Assembly (NCBI RefSeq): GCF_965263005.1
Contig: NZ_OZ253579.1
Span: 930,001 to 994,000, forward strand
DNA from: Rariloculus sp965263005
GTDB lineage: Bacteria > Pseudomonadota > Gammaproteobacteria > Steroidobacterales > Rariloculaceae
Reading direction: 5' to 3'
DNA: 64,000 nucleotides
The position numbers and the translations under genes are program-made. Positions 25,330 through 34,567 of this stretch are shown here, piece after piece. The notes beneath the pieces were generated by a model. It was not told the origin of the DNA, ran no database searches, and saw only the letters and a program-made list of their open reading frames with translations. The first letter of the stretch is position 1, and each line of letters begins with the position of its first letter.

Positions 25330-25664
25330 CGCCTGGCCACCGGCTGCCCGCCGCCGATGAGCTTGCGTTTCGCTGCGGCGCTCAGCCGTTTGATCTCATG
25401 CTCGCGTCTCAGTGCGCTCCCGCGGTCGTCGGCCTTTTCTTCGTAAACGAGTTCCACGGGCAGGCGGCCGCGAGTGTATCGCGCGCCCCTGCCGGCATTG
25501 TGTTGGCGGAGCCGCTCCGCCGGATCCTTTGCGATGCCGGTATATAGCGTGCCGTCCGAGCACACCAGGATGTAGACGTGCCAGGTGCCCTTGTCCCCGG
25601 TAGCGCCAGTTTCCGAGCCGCCGCTACCGCTCACGGCCCGAAGCCGCCCATGGAGCGCGACCAC
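25326..25664 (-). CDS. GIY-YIG nuclease (UPF0213/YhbQ-like)
   Basis: A small GIY-YIG endonuclease. The core reads WHVYILVCSDGTLYTGI, then AERLRQHNAGRGARYTRGRLPVELVY (quoted in part) with the conserved Arg/His helix, and an EHEIKRLSAAAKR helix with the catalytic Glu near EHEIK. The GTG at 25664 opens the frame and gives a 28-residue Gly/Ser-rich leader; a later start close to the core is possible. It is coupled to the SprT gene by a GTGA overlap, pairing a nuclease with a crosslink-type protease. Confidence 0.85.
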   Translation of the reverse strand: MVALHGRLRAVSGSGGSETGATGDKGTWHVYILVCSDGTLYTGIAKDPAERLRQHNAGRGARYTRGRLPVELVYEEKADDRGSALRREHEIKRLSAAAKRKLIGGGQPVARR

Positions 25665-25681
25665 TCACGGTTCGACGCCGT

Positions 25682-26935
25682 TCATGCTTCGAGCACGTGC
25701 GACAGCAGGCCGTCGGCGAGCTTCGGCTCGAACCACGTCGACTTCGGTGGCATGAGCTGATCGGCGTCCGCGACGGCCATGAGCTGGTCCATTGTCGTTG
25801 GATAGAGCGCGAACGCGACGGCGGCGTTGCCTGAATCGACGCGTGCCTCGAGCGCTTCGAGGCCTCTCACGCCTCCGACGAATTCGATCCGCTTGTCCGT
25901 GCGCGGATCGGCGACACCGAGCAACGGTTCGATCAGCCGCCGCCGCAGCCGGCTGATGTCGAGCGCGGCGACGGGATCGCCGCCCGGCTCGGCCCGCCGC
26001 AGCCGCAGCCGATACCAGCGGCCCGCGAGATACATTCCGAAGGTCCCGGGCTCGTCCGGCTTGCACGGCGAGGGGCTCGACTCGACCCCGAACTGCTGTC
26101 CCACGGCTTCCAGAAGCTCGTCCGGAGTCCGTCCGGCGAGATCGGCGACGGCGCGGTTGCAATCGAGTATCCGAAGCTCGTCGTGGGGAAACGCGACGAC
26201 GAGAAAGAACTCGTGACTCGCGCCGGTGTTCGCGCCGCCGCGCACAATGCGCCGTTCGGCCGCGACGCGCGACGCCGCCGCGGAGCGGTGATGGCCATCG
26301 GCGATGTAGAGGGACTCAAGACCGTTGAACGCGTCGGCGAGAGCGCCCACTGCTTCAGGTTCGGCGACTTGCCAGAGCGTGTGCTTCACCCGATTGGGAC
26401 CCTCGGCCTCGAACAGGGGCGCTTCCTCGCAGCTTTCGCCGACGAGTGCCCGAATACGCTCACTGGAGCGGTGTGCGCAGAGCACCGGTCCGGTCTGTGC
26501 GTTGAGCGCGGTCATGTGCTCGACGCGGTCCTGCTCCTTTTCGGGCATCGTGAGCTCGTGCTTGCGCACCCGGTTGCCGTCATAGGCGGCCACGGAAGCG
26601 GTCAGCGCGACTCCGGTCTGCACATGCGAGCCCGTCGACATTCGATAGATGTAGAAGGAGGGGCGGGTGTCGCGGATCAGCACGCCCGACTCCGAAAGCC
26701 GAGCGAAGTTCTCCGCGCCGCGTGCGTAAACGGCGCGCGAACGGGGATTCGTGCCGGCGGGAAGGTCGATCTCCGGGCGCGAAACGTGCAGGAAGCTGTC
26801 GGGCCGGTCAGCCGCGATCTCGCGCGCTTCGGCCGTGCTCACGACATCGTAGGGCGGCGCGATGACGGCGGCGGCGGTTTCGGCGCGCGGCCTGAGCGCC
26901 CGGAAGGGCCGTACCAGTTCGTTCAAGTGTTTCAT
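25682..26935 (-). CDS. DUF1015 family protein
   Basis: A 417-residue DUF1015 protein. ATG 26935 (MKHLNELVRPFRALRP) is the conserved family start; the longer open frame to 27007 is not used. Typical stretches are IAPPYDVVSTAEARE, KHELTMPEKEQDRVEH, LYIADGHHRSAAA and the C-terminal MPPKSTWFEPKLADGLLSH. The GHHR motif is the family's most conserved site and resembles ParB/Srx-type nucleotide binding; relatives have been linked to free-serine kinases. It stands just upstream of the GIY-YIG/SprT pair on the same strand, 17 bp apart. Confidence 0.88.
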   Translation of the reverse strand: MKHLNELVRPFRALRPRAETAAAVIAPPYDVVSTAEAREIAADRPDSFLHVSRPEIDLPAGTNPRSRAVYARGAENFARLSESGVLIRDTRPSFYIYRMSTGSHVQTGVALTASVAAYDGNRVRKHELTMPEKEQDRVEHMTALNAQTGPVLCAHRSSERIRALVGESCEEAPLFEAEGPNRVKHTLWQVAEPEAVGALADAFNGLESLYIADGHHRSAAASRVAAERRIVRGGANTGASHEFFLVVAFPHDELRILDCNRAVADLAGRTPDELLEAVGQQFGVESSPSPCKPDEPGTFGMYLAGRWYRLRLRRAEPGGDPVAALDISRLRRRLIEPLLGVADPRTDKRIEFVGGVRGLEALEARVDSGNAAVAFALYPTTMDQLMAVADADQLMPPKSTWFEPKLADGLLSHVLEA

Positions 26936-27132
26936 TGTCCAGCGAGGGTCCAAGGCGGCGGGCGATGGTGCCGCGTCGGCGGCATATTCCGCCACGAGCG
27001 CTGCCAAAACACAATGCCTCTGGCTTTACGTTCGGCTTGCCCGGTACGACAATCGCGCCTTGTACTGCCGCGTTCTGCCCGTTTCAAGTGCGATGTTGAT
27101 TGTGGGACGGGACACCAGGGCAGAGGTGATGC

Positions 27133-27594
27133 ATGAGCGAAGCGATCTCCAGAGAGGATCTTGAGCGGCTCGTCGGCCGGGAACTCGGTGTGTCGGAGTG
27201 GCTGGAAGTCGATCAGGAGCGCGTCGATCAATTCGCCGATGTGACGGGAGATCACCAGTTCATCCATGTCGACCCCGTGCGCGCGGCCGCGACGCCTTTC
27301 GGCGGCACGATCGCGCACGGTTTCCTCACGCTCTCGCTGCTCGTAGATCTGTGCCTCGGATTCATACCGAAGCTCAAGAACACCGCGATGCTGCTCAACT
27401 ACGGCTTCGACAAGGTCCGCTTCATCACGCCTGTAAGGGTCGGCAGCCGGATTCGTGCGCGCGGCACGCTCGGCGCAGTGACCGAACGCAAGCCAGGGCA
27501 GATCCTCGTCAGGATTGATGTGACCGTTGAGATCGAGAACGAGGAGAAACCTGCGCTCGTCGCAGAATGGCTCAGTCTGCACATCATCGGCTAA
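27133..27594 (+). CDS. MaoC-like dehydratase (R-specific enoyl-CoA hydratase type)
   Basis: A 153-residue single hot-dog domain. The hydratase motif is seen in FADVTGDHQFIHVDPVRA (catalytic Asp and His) followed by PFGGTIAHGFLTLSLL. Family members hydrate enoyl-CoA or related thioesters. It is a monocistronic-looking gene divergent from DUF1015, with 197 bp between the starts. Specific substrate unknown. Confidence 0.9.
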   Translation: MSEAISREDLERLVGRELGVSEWLEVDQERVDQFADVTGDHQFIHVDPVRAAATPFGGTIAHGFLTLSLLVDLCLGFIPKLKNTAMLLNYGFDKVRFITPVRVGSRIRARGTLGAVTERKPGQILVRIDVTVEIENEEKPALVAEWLSLHIIG

Positions 27595-27631
27595 GCGACT
27601 TGAACGCGCCGATGCACGCTGAATCCGGTGT

Positions 27632-28402
27632 TCAGCGCTGGACCTGGGGCGTCTCAGCTTTGTTTCTCTTTCCGTCGCTCCGCCAAATCCTGTCGGATGC
27701 GCGAGGCCGTCCGGACACCGTCTGCCACAGAAGCGCGCATTCTTCTGCTGTGAGCGGCTGCAGTGTGAGCACGCGGAACAGGTCGTAAAGAGCGCGTTTC
27801 GGGTCATCGATTTCCTGAAACCGGCTCGTGGCGCTCGCCAGCAGGAGGATTCGCGGCTCGGTCTGAAGCGTCTGACGCAACCGCCATCCCGTTTGCGGGT
27901 CTACGATGTCGCCGAACATCATGTTCAGGTTCTCGACAACCGGTACGAGCCGCTTTCCTTCGCGGTCCGAGAAGTCCTGAAGAGCGCCGAGACAGCGGTC
28001 CGCGAGCATCCGGTCGTCCGGGAGTTGCCGCAATTCCTCGACCGCGCGCCGTAGATCCGGGCCGTTGTCCCGGCGCGGCGCCTGGTCGGCCAGACGGGAA
28101 AGGCATTGGAGCCAGAATTCGCCGGCGCTCGAGACTTCGTAGCTTTCCTCCGCGAAGACCACGGGGAAGAAACGCGAGGAGAGGTCGCCGTCCCGCCGTA
28201 TCTCCGCCGCGACCCGCAACAGGTGACTCGTCTTGCCGCTGCCGCGCGGGCCGATGACGAGCTGGTGAATGTTCGAGTTTCCCGAGCATTCGCGAATTAC
28301 CTCCGTCAGCGAATCGAACTCGAGGTTCCGCACGCAGAATGTCGCAACCAGCTCGTCGTCCGAAAGGAACCCGGGATTGTATTTTCTGGCGGTTAGGGTC
28401 AT
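27632..28402 (-). CDS. AAA-type ATPase, probably C-terminally truncated
   Basis: A 256-residue P-loop ATPase. HQLVIGPRGSGKTSHLLR is Walker A, RLVPVVENLNMMF is a likely Walker B with an acidic-to-Glu pattern, and ILLLASATSRFQEI is a sensor-1-like strand. Similarity to large AAA proteins of this kind ends at ECALLWQTVSGRP, followed by a basic tail without features, which suggests the C-terminal part is missing. ATG 28402 overlaps the stop of the preceding ATPase fragment by four bases. Confidence 0.6.
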   Translation of the reverse strand: MTLTARKYNPGFLSDDELVATFCVRNLEFDSLTEVIRECSGNSNIHQLVIGPRGSGKTSHLLRVAAEIRRDGDLSSRFFPVVFAEESYEVSSAGEFWLQCLSRLADQAPRRDNGPDLRRAVEELRQLPDDRMLADRCLGALQDFSDREGKRLVPVVENLNMMFGDIVDPQTGWRLRQTLQTEPRILLLASATSRFQEIDDPKRALYDLFRVLTLQPLTAEECALLWQTVSGRPRASDRIWRSDGKRNKAETPQVQR

Positions 28403-28689
28403 CGGCGATTCCTCCGCGCATCGGCGTCCTGCTCGAGGACCGACACGAAATACTGGCCGTAGCGGCTCTGCCACCAGTCTTCGAGGAGCCCCGAAACAAA
28501 TCCATAAGCACCGTCCTTCGCCAGCCGTCGAAGCAGTTCGCGCACGAGACTCGTTTTTCCCATGTGTCGCTGCGCGGTCAGCAGCGTGTGAGTGCCGTCC
28601 TTCACCCGCTCTTCGAGAACTTCGAGTTCGATCTCCCGATCGAAGAACCGGACGCCCTCGACCCAGTTGCTTCCGCCCTTTTTTAGCAT
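28399..28689 (-). CDS. Very short AAA-ATPase with an internal deletion
   Basis: A 96-residue protein. FFDREIELEVLEERVKDG followed by LLTAQRHMGKTSLVREL is the N-terminus and Walker A of an AAA ATPase (Q-R-x-M-G-K-T-S). After LAKDGAYG it jumps to a segment (FVSGLLEDWWQSRYG) that in full-size relatives lies much further on, so Walker B and the sensors are absent. It can bind nucleotide at best. It is coupled by a 4-bp overlap to the second ATPase. Best read as a decaying gene. Confidence 0.5.
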   Translation of the reverse strand: MLKKGGSNWVEGVRFFDREIELEVLEERVKDGTHTLLTAQRHMGKTSLVRELLRRLAKDGAYGFVSGLLEDWWQSRYGQYFVSVLEQDADARRNRR

Positions 28690-29005
28690 GATCTATTTCC
28701 CAACGAGCCCGTTGGCGACAGCATTGTTGGGAAACATTAATGTCAAGAGGGAGATGCCGGTCTGACAGATTCCGGAGGCTCCACAACCTTCGTTACGAGC
28801 AGAAAGGCGGCCCAGGACCCCGAACCCAGCAGCCGTATCCGTCGCGGGCCAAGGCTCCCCCAAAATTCGCGCTGCGTGCTGGGCAATCCATCCCGTCGTC
28901 TATGGAGGAGTTGGTGCAAACCGAACGTACATACGATGGCGTCGTTCGCTGGCACGTTCATCGTCGGCTCGGCTGGGAATCCAACCTGGGGTCAAGGGGC
29001 AACTT
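28690..29005. other. Intergenic stretch before the IS3 fragments
   Basis: No gene, repeat or RNA structure is supported here. The stretch is moderately lower in GC near 28690-28740 and probably belongs to decayed mobile-element DNA. Confidence 0.3.
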
Positions 29006-29110
29006 GCGGAAAGCTTCATGACAACGCTCAAGGTCGAAGCGGTCTACCTGATGGCCAACGAGACTTTCAGCAACGTGTGCGAGGATCTATCCAGGTTCAT
29101 CGATAGTTAG
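29006..29110 (+). pseudogene. IS3-family transposase fragment 1 (OrfB C-terminal region)
   Basis: AESFMTTLKVEAVYLMANETF then EDLSRFIDS matches the DDE integrase end of one IS3 subgroup, where relatives continue RFIDEVYNxRRLHSALGYLSP. The frame stops right after RFID. No start or inverted repeat remains. Confidence 0.7.
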
Positions 29111-29129
29111 TAAGCGTTGCACCTCGGAC

Positions 29130-29471
29130 GTGTCCGCACAGCTCTCGACTTGGCTGAAGGCTCGCGCCATGGCGCACACACGGGGTAAGCTGTATCACCC
29201 GATGTCCCAGGGCAAGATCGAGCGTTGGCACCGATCGATGAAGAACGAGATCCTGCTGGAAAACTATTACCTGCCGGGTCAACTGGAATCGGGGATCGGC
29301 CGCTTCGTCGAGTACTACAACCACGAGCGCTATCACGAAAGTTTGAACAATCGGACGCCGGCCGACGTGTACAACGGACGCGGCACGAAAATTCTGCGAA
29401 TGCGCCGGAAAATCAAACAGCAAACCTTGAACGAGCGGCGGCGGCTGCACCGTCAGAACAAGGTGGCTTGA
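29130..29471 (+). pseudogene. IS3-family transposase fragment 2 (different subgroup)
   Basis: About 113 codons of an integrase core C-terminus: HTRGKLYHPMSQGKIERWHR with the catalytic-Glu region, then FVEYYNHERYHESLNNRTPADVY and a basic tail typical of another IS3 subgroup. The N-terminal DDE residues are missing. It sits 19 bp after fragment 1 in the same direction, so two unrelated IS3 copies recombined or inserted here. Confidence 0.8.
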
Positions 29472-29608
29472 AGGAAACCAGATGAGCGAGATAGTCTCTT
29501 AAATCCAGACCTTTTCTGGCCGAAAGGTTTTGACGACGTTCAATAGCCGGTAGCCAAGGTCTCACTGGATCTGCCCGGAAGATCGAGAATTCGACAGCGG
29601 GGAAAAAG

Positions 29609-31180
29609 ATGCCACGAGGAATGACGAAACGAGAATTTCTGCAATCCGTCGGGATCAATGCTGGGGCGGCCGCCATGTATCGGAGTATGACTGCGCTCGG
29701 CATGATGGGAGCGAGTACGGTCCATGGGAACACACTCGATTTGCCGGTTGGATCGGGACGCGGGAAGCGGGTTGCCATCCTGGGAGCAGGGATCGGCGGC
29801 CTGGTGGCGGCCTATGAATTGTCCAAAGCGGGCTATACCTGCACTGTATTGGAGGCCACCGCCCGCGCTGGCGGGCGGAACTTCACAGCTCGGGCCGGCG
29901 ATGTGATCTACGAGGAAGACAGTCAGCAATGGGTGAATTTTGGCTACGAGGCGCATCTCTATGCGAATCTCGGGCCCGCGCGCATCCCCCACCACCACCG
30001 CGCGATACTCGGGTACTGTAGGGAGTTCGGCGTTGAGCTCGAAGTCTTTACCAACGACAACCGTGCGGCCCTGTTCCACCACCAGGATCACTTTGAGGGC
30101 CAGCCGGTGACGGCGCGGCGAGTGATGACGGATGCGCGCGGGTATATTGCCGAGCTACTGGCGAAGGCAGTGGGCGGCAATTCCTTGGACGCAGAGCTGA
30201 CGAGCGAGGATAAAGAGCTGCTGCTTGACATGCTCCGGGGATATGGAGGCTTGGACGCAGATGATCTCTATACGGGCTCCGGCCGTGGCGGATATCTCGG
30301 GGAGTACCTCCATAGGGGGCTTGGGCTTCCTGCGGATGTGCACGCTCCCCTGGGTTTGAGCGCCCTGCTCCAGTCGGGCTTTTTGGACTACCGGTTGAGA
30401 TTCAGTCAATCGCTCAATCAAAACCCGACTCTCTTTCAACCCGTTGGCGGGATGGACGCCATTGTCGATGCCTTCAAACAACGCGTCGGGCATCTCATTC
30501 AATATCGGAGCCCGGTTGAGGAGATTCGGCAAACCGAAGGCGGCGCACAGATTACTTATAGTCGCGACGGCCGGCCAGCCGAAGCCCTCGATGTGGACTT
30601 TGCGATCTGTACTATCCCCGCCTCAGTCTTGAAGGACATTACCAACAACTTCTCCTCGGAAACCCAAACCGCGATCGAGTCTGTGGTGTTTGTCCCGGCC
30701 GTCAAGATTGCTTTCCAGACCTGGCGGCGGTTCTGGGAGGAAGATCAGGCCATCTATGGCGGCATCTCGTGGACGGATCAGGACATTACGCAAATCTGGT
30801 ATCCGGCCGCCGGCTACCACCGGAACGATGGAGTCATCCTCGGTGCCTATATCTGGTCGCATACCCCAGGCTTGCGCTACACGGACTTGAGCCCCTACGA
30901 GCGCGCGCAGGCTGCCATTGAGGAGGGTGAACACCTCCACCCTGGCTATGCCAACGAGATCGCAGCCTGGGTCAGCCGCGCGTGGGCCAAGGTGCCCTTC
31001 CAGAAGGGCGGCTGGGCTGAAGAATATAGCGTGTCGGAAAGACTGCGCAGCCCCGAAGGTGCAATCTATTTTGCGGGCGAGCAATTAAGCGCCTTGACTG
31101 GGTGGCAGGAGGGTGCTGTCTTGGCGACTTACGCGGCGGTCGAGGCGATCAGCGAACGTGTGATCGCAGAAGGAGCCTGA
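29609..31180 (+). CDS. Flavin-containing amine oxidase, exported
   Basis: A 523-residue FAD-dependent amine or L-amino-acid oxidase. The dinucleotide-binding motif KRVAILGAGIGGLVAAYELS and the following LEATARAGGRNFTAR are clear, and near the C-terminus IYFAGEQLSALTGWQEGAV closes the FAD site. Residues 1-45 (MTKREFLQSVGINAGAAAM) look like a Tat-type leader with KR in place of RR; ATG 29609 or 29621 is the start. Intact and uninterrupted, it is enclosed by IS3 fragments upstream and IS110/IS1182 fragments downstream and seems lower in GC than the chromosome-like flanks, so it was probably acquired as cargo. Confidence 0.88.
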   Translation: MPRGMTKREFLQSVGINAGAAAMYRSMTALGMMGASTVHGNTLDLPVGSGRGKRVAILGAGIGGLVAAYELSKAGYTCTVLEATARAGGRNFTARAGDVIYEEDSQQWVNFGYEAHLYANLGPARIPHHHRAILGYCREFGVELEVFTNDNRAALFHHQDHFEGQPVTARRVMTDARGYIAELLAKAVGGNSLDAELTSEDKELLLDMLRGYGGLDADDLYTGSGRGGYLGEYLHRGLGLPADVHAPLGLSALLQSGFLDYRLRFSQSLNQNPTLFQPVGGMDAIVDAFKQRVGHLIQYRSPVEEIRQTEGGAQITYSRDGRPAEALDVDFAICTIPASVLKDITNNFSSETQTAIESVVFVPAVKIAFQTWRRFWEEDQAIYGGISWTDQDITQIWYPAAGYHRNDGVILGAYIWSHTPGLRYTDLSPYERAQAAIEEGEHLHPGYANEIAAWVSRAWAKVPFQKGGWAEEYSVSERLRSPEGAIYFAGEQLSALTGWQEGAVLATYAAVEAISERVIAEGA

Positions 31181-31213
31181 TGCGGCAGAGAGCCAAATTG
31201 AGCACGGCAGGTC

Positions 31214-31423
31214 ATGACCGAGTATATCGTCGACGTGGGTTTGATCTTTCACAAGGACACCATTGCGGTAGCGGTCACGGTGGCCAGTCGGCACGAACCG
31301 GTGTAACGCGGCGAAATTTGCAATCAGCGCCGGTCGCTGCGGCGGCTGGTCGGGCGGTTGGCTCCGCACGGAGAGTTGGTCAGTTTTTGTAAAGAGTGTC
31401 AATCGGCATTGGAGACCGTGTGA
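31214..31423 (+). pseudogene. IS110-family transposase N-terminal remnant
   Basis: MTEYIVDVGLIFHKDTIAVAV resembles the IS110 N-terminus (GLDVHKxxIxVAV). After a stop, the same frame resumes RGEICNQRRSLRRLVGRL and GELVSFC, the next conserved IS110 stretch. Only about the first 65 codons survive. Confidence 0.55.
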
Positions 31424-31604
31424 AAACTGCGGCGATACAGACGGTCCTCGGGCTGCGGCAAGCCGAGCAGGACTGAACTGACGCGATTGACCAAGCGAGC
31501 ACGGCGAACGGCCCCGCTTGGACCTGCGCGTTGCAGGGGGGCGTTTGGGGGCGATCTTCGCGGGTAGCCAGGCGTTGTCGGCAGGAAAGTCTCGTTCGGA
31601 GCTG

Positions 31605-32405
31605 TCAGGTGCTTACCGCGGCGACCAAGGCCGGGACTCCGACGAGATTGATTGCTCGCCGCATGTTGTAGGCAAGAGCGGTCAGGCTGAATTCTCCCCG
31701 TACGTTGCTCAGACGCCGCGTCAGAAAGGTGCCTTGGCCCATCCATTGCTTGATCGTCCCGAACGGATGCTCCACCGACTCCCGACGGTGATCCAGCAGG
31801 TCGGGTTTGGCGGCGAGGCGTTCCGCCATGCGGTCCATGACGATCTCGTTCGCGTAGCGCGAGATGCGACGATGGGTGTCGGTCGTGCAACGCGGCCGTA
31901 GAGAGCAGCTTCGACAGGCGTCGCGGTTGGCGTACTGGATTCGAATTCCGCCGGGAAGGTCGTGGAAGTACGCAGGCCGCAGGCAATGGCCGCTGGGGCA
32001 GGCGTACGTGTCCGTGGTGACGTCGTACTGGAACCCGGACTTTGGGAAGAACCCCTTGCGCTTCGATGGCGACCGGATCGGCTTCGGCACATACGGCGTA
32101 ACCCCGGCCGCCTCACAGGCTTCGATGTCGCCGATTGTGTAGTAGCCTTTGTCAGCGACGGCGTCGATCCGCTCGACCGCGAGATTCTCGCGTGCGGCCA
32201 CCGCCGTTTGCGCGAGCTGGCCAATGTCCGTCACATTGTCGTGAACTTGCTGCTCGGCGATCAGGTTGTGCTTCGCATCCACCGCGATCTGGACGTTGTA
32301 GCCGACCACGGGTCCCTTGTGGGTCTTCACCAGGCGCGAGTCTGGATCGGTCAGAGACGACTGTCCTCGACCGCTTTGCTTAAGCTGTTCCCGGTGTGTC
32401 CTCAA
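31605..32405 (-). pseudogene. IS1182-family transposase, 5'-truncated by IS66
   Basis: 266 codons of the DDE transposase C-terminal two thirds. SSLTDPDSRLVKTHKGPVVGYNVQ carries one conserved acidic region, DAVADKGYYT another, and CPSGHCLRP with CRSCSLRPRCTT gives the cysteine-rich insert of this family; HRRESVEHPFGTIKQWMG has the final Glu. The 5' part is missing: the frame meets the IS66 end at 32411. The outer end of the element is probably near 31405-31430, where TTTTCACACGGTCT occurs on the minus strand. Confidence 0.8.
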
Positions 32406-32439
32406 GGTCGGTAAGCGGTGTCTCTACGCCACCTGGCTT

Positions 32440-33853
32440 TCAGCGTGAGATTGGCGTATAGGTCCAGGGCAGCAGTCGATCGATGTCCGAGGCCGGGTGG
32501 CCATTGGCGATAGCTTTGAGTGTCGCCTTGAGGTAGGCATGGGGGTTGACCGCGTTCATTTTCGCCGTTTCGATCAGACGCGCGATGCGGGCCCAGGCCG
32601 CCGCACCCTCGTCGTGGCCGGCGAACAACGCGTTCTTGCGGTTCAGCGCCAGCGGGCGGATCGTGTTCTCGACCACGTTGGAATCCATCTCCAAGCGACC
32701 GTCGGTGAGGAACACCTGAAGTCCTTCCCAGCGATTGCCGATGTAGGCCAGCTTCTCGCCCAGGCGCGACTTCGCCGAGACGCGGGCGCATTGCCGCTTC
32801 AGCCACGCCCCGAACTCCTTGACCAGCGGCGCGGTGCGCGCCTTCCGAACGGCCAGGCGCACCTCTGCGGGTTCGCCCCGGATCTGCTTCTCGATTGCGT
32901 ACATCGCCGCGATGCGGCGCAATCCCTGCGCGGCGATCTCCGAGCGGTGGCTGTCGTGGATCTCGCACAGCTTGCGCCTGGCGTGCGCCCAACAGTACGC
33001 CCGGATCACCCCCTCGCCGGGTGCGGCCACCACGTTGTAGCCGGCGTAGCCGTCCACCTGCAGGATGCCGGTAAAACCCTCAAGGAAACGCTCGGCATGG
33101 CGCCCGCCGCGGCCGGGCGCGTAGAAGAACACCACGCCGGGCGGGTCCGGACCGGCCCAGGGGCGCTCGTCGCGGGCCAGCGCCCACAGGTACCCCGTCT
33201 TGGTCTTGCCGCGCCCCGGGTCCAACACCGGCGCGCGGGTCTCATCCATGAACAACTGCCCCGACTGCTTCAGATGCCAGGCCAGCCGATCCACCACCGG
33301 GGTCAGATGAAACGACGCCTTGCCCACCCAGCCGGCGAGCGTGGAGCGGTGCAGGTCCACGCCCGAGCGGGCGTAGATCTGCGATTGACGGTACAGCGGA
33401 AGATGATCGGCGTACTTGGAAACGAGCACCTGCGCCAGCGCCCCCTCGGTCGGCAGCCCGCCCTCGATGAGGTGCGCCGGCGCGGCGGCCTGGATCACGC
33501 CGGCCTCGCAGGTGCGGCAGGCGTACTTCGGTCGCACCGTGACGATGACCCGAAGCTGCGCCGGCAAGATGTCCAGCCGCTCGGTGCGGTCCTCGCCGAT
33601 GCGCACCATCTCCCCGCACCCGCAAGGACATTGGGTGGACTCGGGCTAGATGACATGCTCGATCCGCGCCAGGCCCCTGGGCAGATGCCCGAGGTTGCGT
33701 CGCGGGGCACGGCGCTTGGCGGAGGACGGAGCTGTTGGGGTGCCCGGCACGGACGCGGCTTCCTCGACCTCGGCCACCGCCCCTTCAGGTCCTCGAACGC
33801 CAGTTGGCGATCGTGCAGCGGGCGCTTCTCGGCCTTCTTGTTGTAGATCGCCC
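32440..33853 (-). pseudogene. tnpC: IS66 TnpC transposase with nonsense mutation and frameshift
   Basis: The last 389 codons (32440-33609) are an intact DDE domain: RPKYACRTCEAG, LFMDETRAPVLDPG, QVDGYAGYN, AYCWAHARRK and MDSNVVENTIRPLALNRKN. Upstream the frame continues through PESTQCPCGCGEMV to a TAG at 33646-33648, where relatives have Glu after RIEHVI. Further upstream one base is missing between LAFEDLKG and GAVAEVEEA, and the true N-terminus is deleted into tnpB. Confidence 0.8.
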
Positions 33854-34160
33854 GGCGCCAATCCAGACCCTCGAACAACGCCTCGAACTGCGCTCTTGTG
33901 AGCCTCATCACCCCGTGGTGAACCGCCGGCCACGCAAACCGACCCTGCTCCAGCCGCTTGTACGCCAGCACCAGACCCGTGCCGTCCCACCAGAGCACTT
34001 TGATCCTGTCGGCCCGCTTGGCACGAAAGACATAGGCAACCCCCGAATACGGGTTAAGCCCCAGCTCGTTCTGCACCACCGCGGCCAATCCGTCGTGGCC
34101 CTTGCGAAAATCCACAGCCCGGGTCGCTACCACGATCCGCGTGCCGCCCAACGACACCAT
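33495..34160 (-). pseudogene. tnpB: IS66 TnpB fused out of frame to tnpC sequence
   Basis: ATG 34160 overlaps the tnpA stop (TGATG). The first ~105 codons are a good IS66 Orf2: GGTRIVVATRAVDFRKGHDG, ADRIKVLWWDGTGLVL and QFEALFEGLDWRR. The normal stop is gone; the frame runs on into IYNKKAEKRPLHDRQLAF, which belongs to TnpC, and then through out-of-frame DNA to 33495. A deletion of the tnpB end and tnpC start explains this. Confidence 0.75.
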
Positions 34161-34567
34161 CACGAACTGCCCGCCAGCGCCACGGCGATCGCCGCGATCC
34201 CGGCCGTGTCGGTGACCCCCTCCAGCCGCACCGTCACCCCGCGGCCTTCGATCACCGCCGAATGGGCCGCCTCCACCTCCACGGCGGCAAATCCCCCATC
34301 CGGTTGTGCCTGCACCGAGGACGGCGCCACCAGTTGCCCCCGGCGCAGCTGCGTGCGTCACGACGACAATCGGTTGCGCGGGATGCCGTGTCGCTGGGCC
34401 ACCGCCGTGATCGTCTCCCCGGATGCGAAGCTCTCGCGCGCGATCCGAATCTTCTCTTCCACGCTCCAAGACCGCCGCGTCTTTCGCTTCCTTCGCTTGC
34501 GCACAACCGCAGCCGCTCCGTTGGCCGCAGCCGCCCCGCCACGGGCCTCCAAATCATGGTTCCGCAT
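34160..34567 (-). pseudogene. tnpA: IS66 TnpA with in-frame stop
   Basis: The helix-turn-helix half reads RRSWSVEEKIRIARESF and ITAVAQRHGIPRNRL, then hits TGA at 34358-34360 where relatives have Trp (RNRLFxWRRQ). The frame continues afterwards as RTQLRRGQLVAP and VRLEGVTDTAGI to the TGA that overlaps tnpB. Confidence 0.75.

Noticed and set aside
29110..29116. GTAAGCG as another IS66 end
   Set aside because: A seven-base match at the junction of the two IS3 fragments with no partner end or IS66 coding sequence beside it; chance is likely.
33495..34469. Single 324-residue protein covering IS66 tnpA/tnpB
   Set aside because: Only the part after 34160 matches TnpB, and its end is TnpC DNA read in the wrong frame; treated as a fused pseudogene.
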